A stretch of 55,152 bases of DNA from Fidelibacterota bacterium (GTDB lineage: Bacteria > Fidelibacterota > Marinisomatia > SCGC-AAA003-L08 > D37C17). The position numbers were made by a program, and so were the translations under genes. Under the pieces are notes generated by a model. The model saw only the letters and a list, made by a program, of their open reading frames with translations. It made no database searches and had not been told where the DNA came from. Shown here piece after piece: positions 54,867 to 55,152 of the stretch. How positions within the stretch are numbered: the stretch's first letter is position 1; each line of letters opens with the position of its first letter. Location: positions 1 through 55,152 of the forward strand of contig JASMKZ010000004.1 in NCBI GenBank assembly GCA_030748955.1, in the 5' to 3' direction.

Positions 54867-55152
54867 ATGAGATTTTTATTTTATTACACTTTATTTTTCA
54901 CTTTCAGTTTTGCCCAGTTTGACTGGCAGGATGACGGAGCATCTATCCGTCAGGGACTCCATATTGAATGGCAGCGGACTGGCGATGCCAATTCTGATGG
55001 CAGCATGATATATGCCTGGTCAGACTGCCGGAATGGTGTAAGAGATGTGGTGGTTCAGAAAGTGGATTTAGATGGCAACAATGTATGGGGAGACTATGGC
55101 ATCGTGGCAGTAACTGCAGAAGGGCGGCAGGAAGATCCCCAACTTGTCACAG
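54867..55152 (+). CDS. Start of a secreted protein, cut by the window end
   Basis: 95 codons are visible and the frame is open at the right edge. An N-terminal signal (FLFYYTLFFTFSFAQ) is followed by FDWQDDGASIRQGLHIEW and a pattern W-S-D-C-R-N-G...V-Q-K-V-D-L-D-G-N-N-V-W, which recurs in large secreted proteins of this bacterial group that often end in a type IX sorting domain. The end cannot be seen, so neither domain content nor length can be stated. Confidence 0.6.
   Translation, partial: MRFLFYYTLFFTFSFAQFDWQDDGASIRQGLHIEWQRTGDANSDGSMIYAWSDCRNGVRDVVVQKVDLDGNNVWGDYGIVAVTAEGRQEDPQLVT

Overview
The window reads as a stretch of chromosome from a Gram-negative (diderm) bacterium of the Fibrobacterota-Chlorobi-Bacteroidota group, most likely Candidatus Neomarinimicrobiota (Marinimicrobia/SAR406). 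That placement is an inference. It rests on AT-rich DNA, a PorV-like type IX secretion protein, a C-terminal sorting domain, many envelope proteins with Asp/Gly- and Cys-rich inserts, Kdo-lipid enzymes, BamD, and a Bacteroidota-like AtpB with a long exported N-terminus. About 57 protein genes cover nearly everything. No gap between genes exceeds about 210 bases, and there is no intact RNA gene, insertion sequence, prophage or CRISPR array.

Layout. 1-8226: envelope genes (3' end of a porV-like gene, a decayed M6-protease-like surface protein with a sorting domain, a peptidase/propeller/barrel protein, a DUF5683 protein, bamD). 8223-14158: nadD, a cation exchanger, ftsE-ftsX, secD-secF, ended by a hairpin terminator. 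14247-16077: purA and a DNA-repair methyltransferase, separated by a compact potential three-way-junction structure. 16077-19235: an odd segment with two lone minus-strand genes (an epimerase-like protein and a secreted agmatine-deiminase/PAD-like protein) punctuated by three tRNA-3'-half-like remnants and short direct repeats. 19279-22773: rlmD, an ABC-2 transporter pair, a monothiol glutaredoxin. 22807-26214: NYN nuclease-like gene, parA-parB, M23 peptidase, bactofilin. 26251-33441: a complete F1Fo ATP synthase operon (atpZ, atpI-like, B, E, F, H, A, G, D, C) ended by a strong hairpin. 33568-39332: minus-strand block (lipid kinase, DUF4870, DUF3108, Kdo transferase, KdsC phosphatase, Asp-box propeller, GNAT). 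39435-47108: a tightly packed plus-strand run (pyrF, pyrE, cyclophilin, dsbD, TlpA-like, LPP20 lipoprotein, CsgG-like). 47124-48309: Hsp15-like and RlmB-like genes. 48446-54728: poly-gamma-glutamate genes pgsB-pgsC-pgsW followed by three uncharacterised envelope genes. 54867-end: start of a secreted protein cut by the window edge.

How it fits together. Much of the window concerns building and furnishing a diderm envelope: export (SecDF), outer-membrane insertion (BamD), division (FtsEX), shape (M23 plus bactofilin), LPS core (WaaA, KdsC), extracytoplasmic disulfide handling (DsbD, TlpA), type IX secretion substrates, and an anionic polymer. The best candidate for an under-described system is the pgsBCW cluster with its co-directional periplasmic double-beta-domain protein, outer-membrane barrel and Cys-rich lipoprotein. 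These could carry poly-gamma-glutamate across, or anchor it to, the outer membrane. The decayed tRNA/repeat mosaic at 16-19 kb and the insert-bearing envelope proteins are the other points worth a second look.
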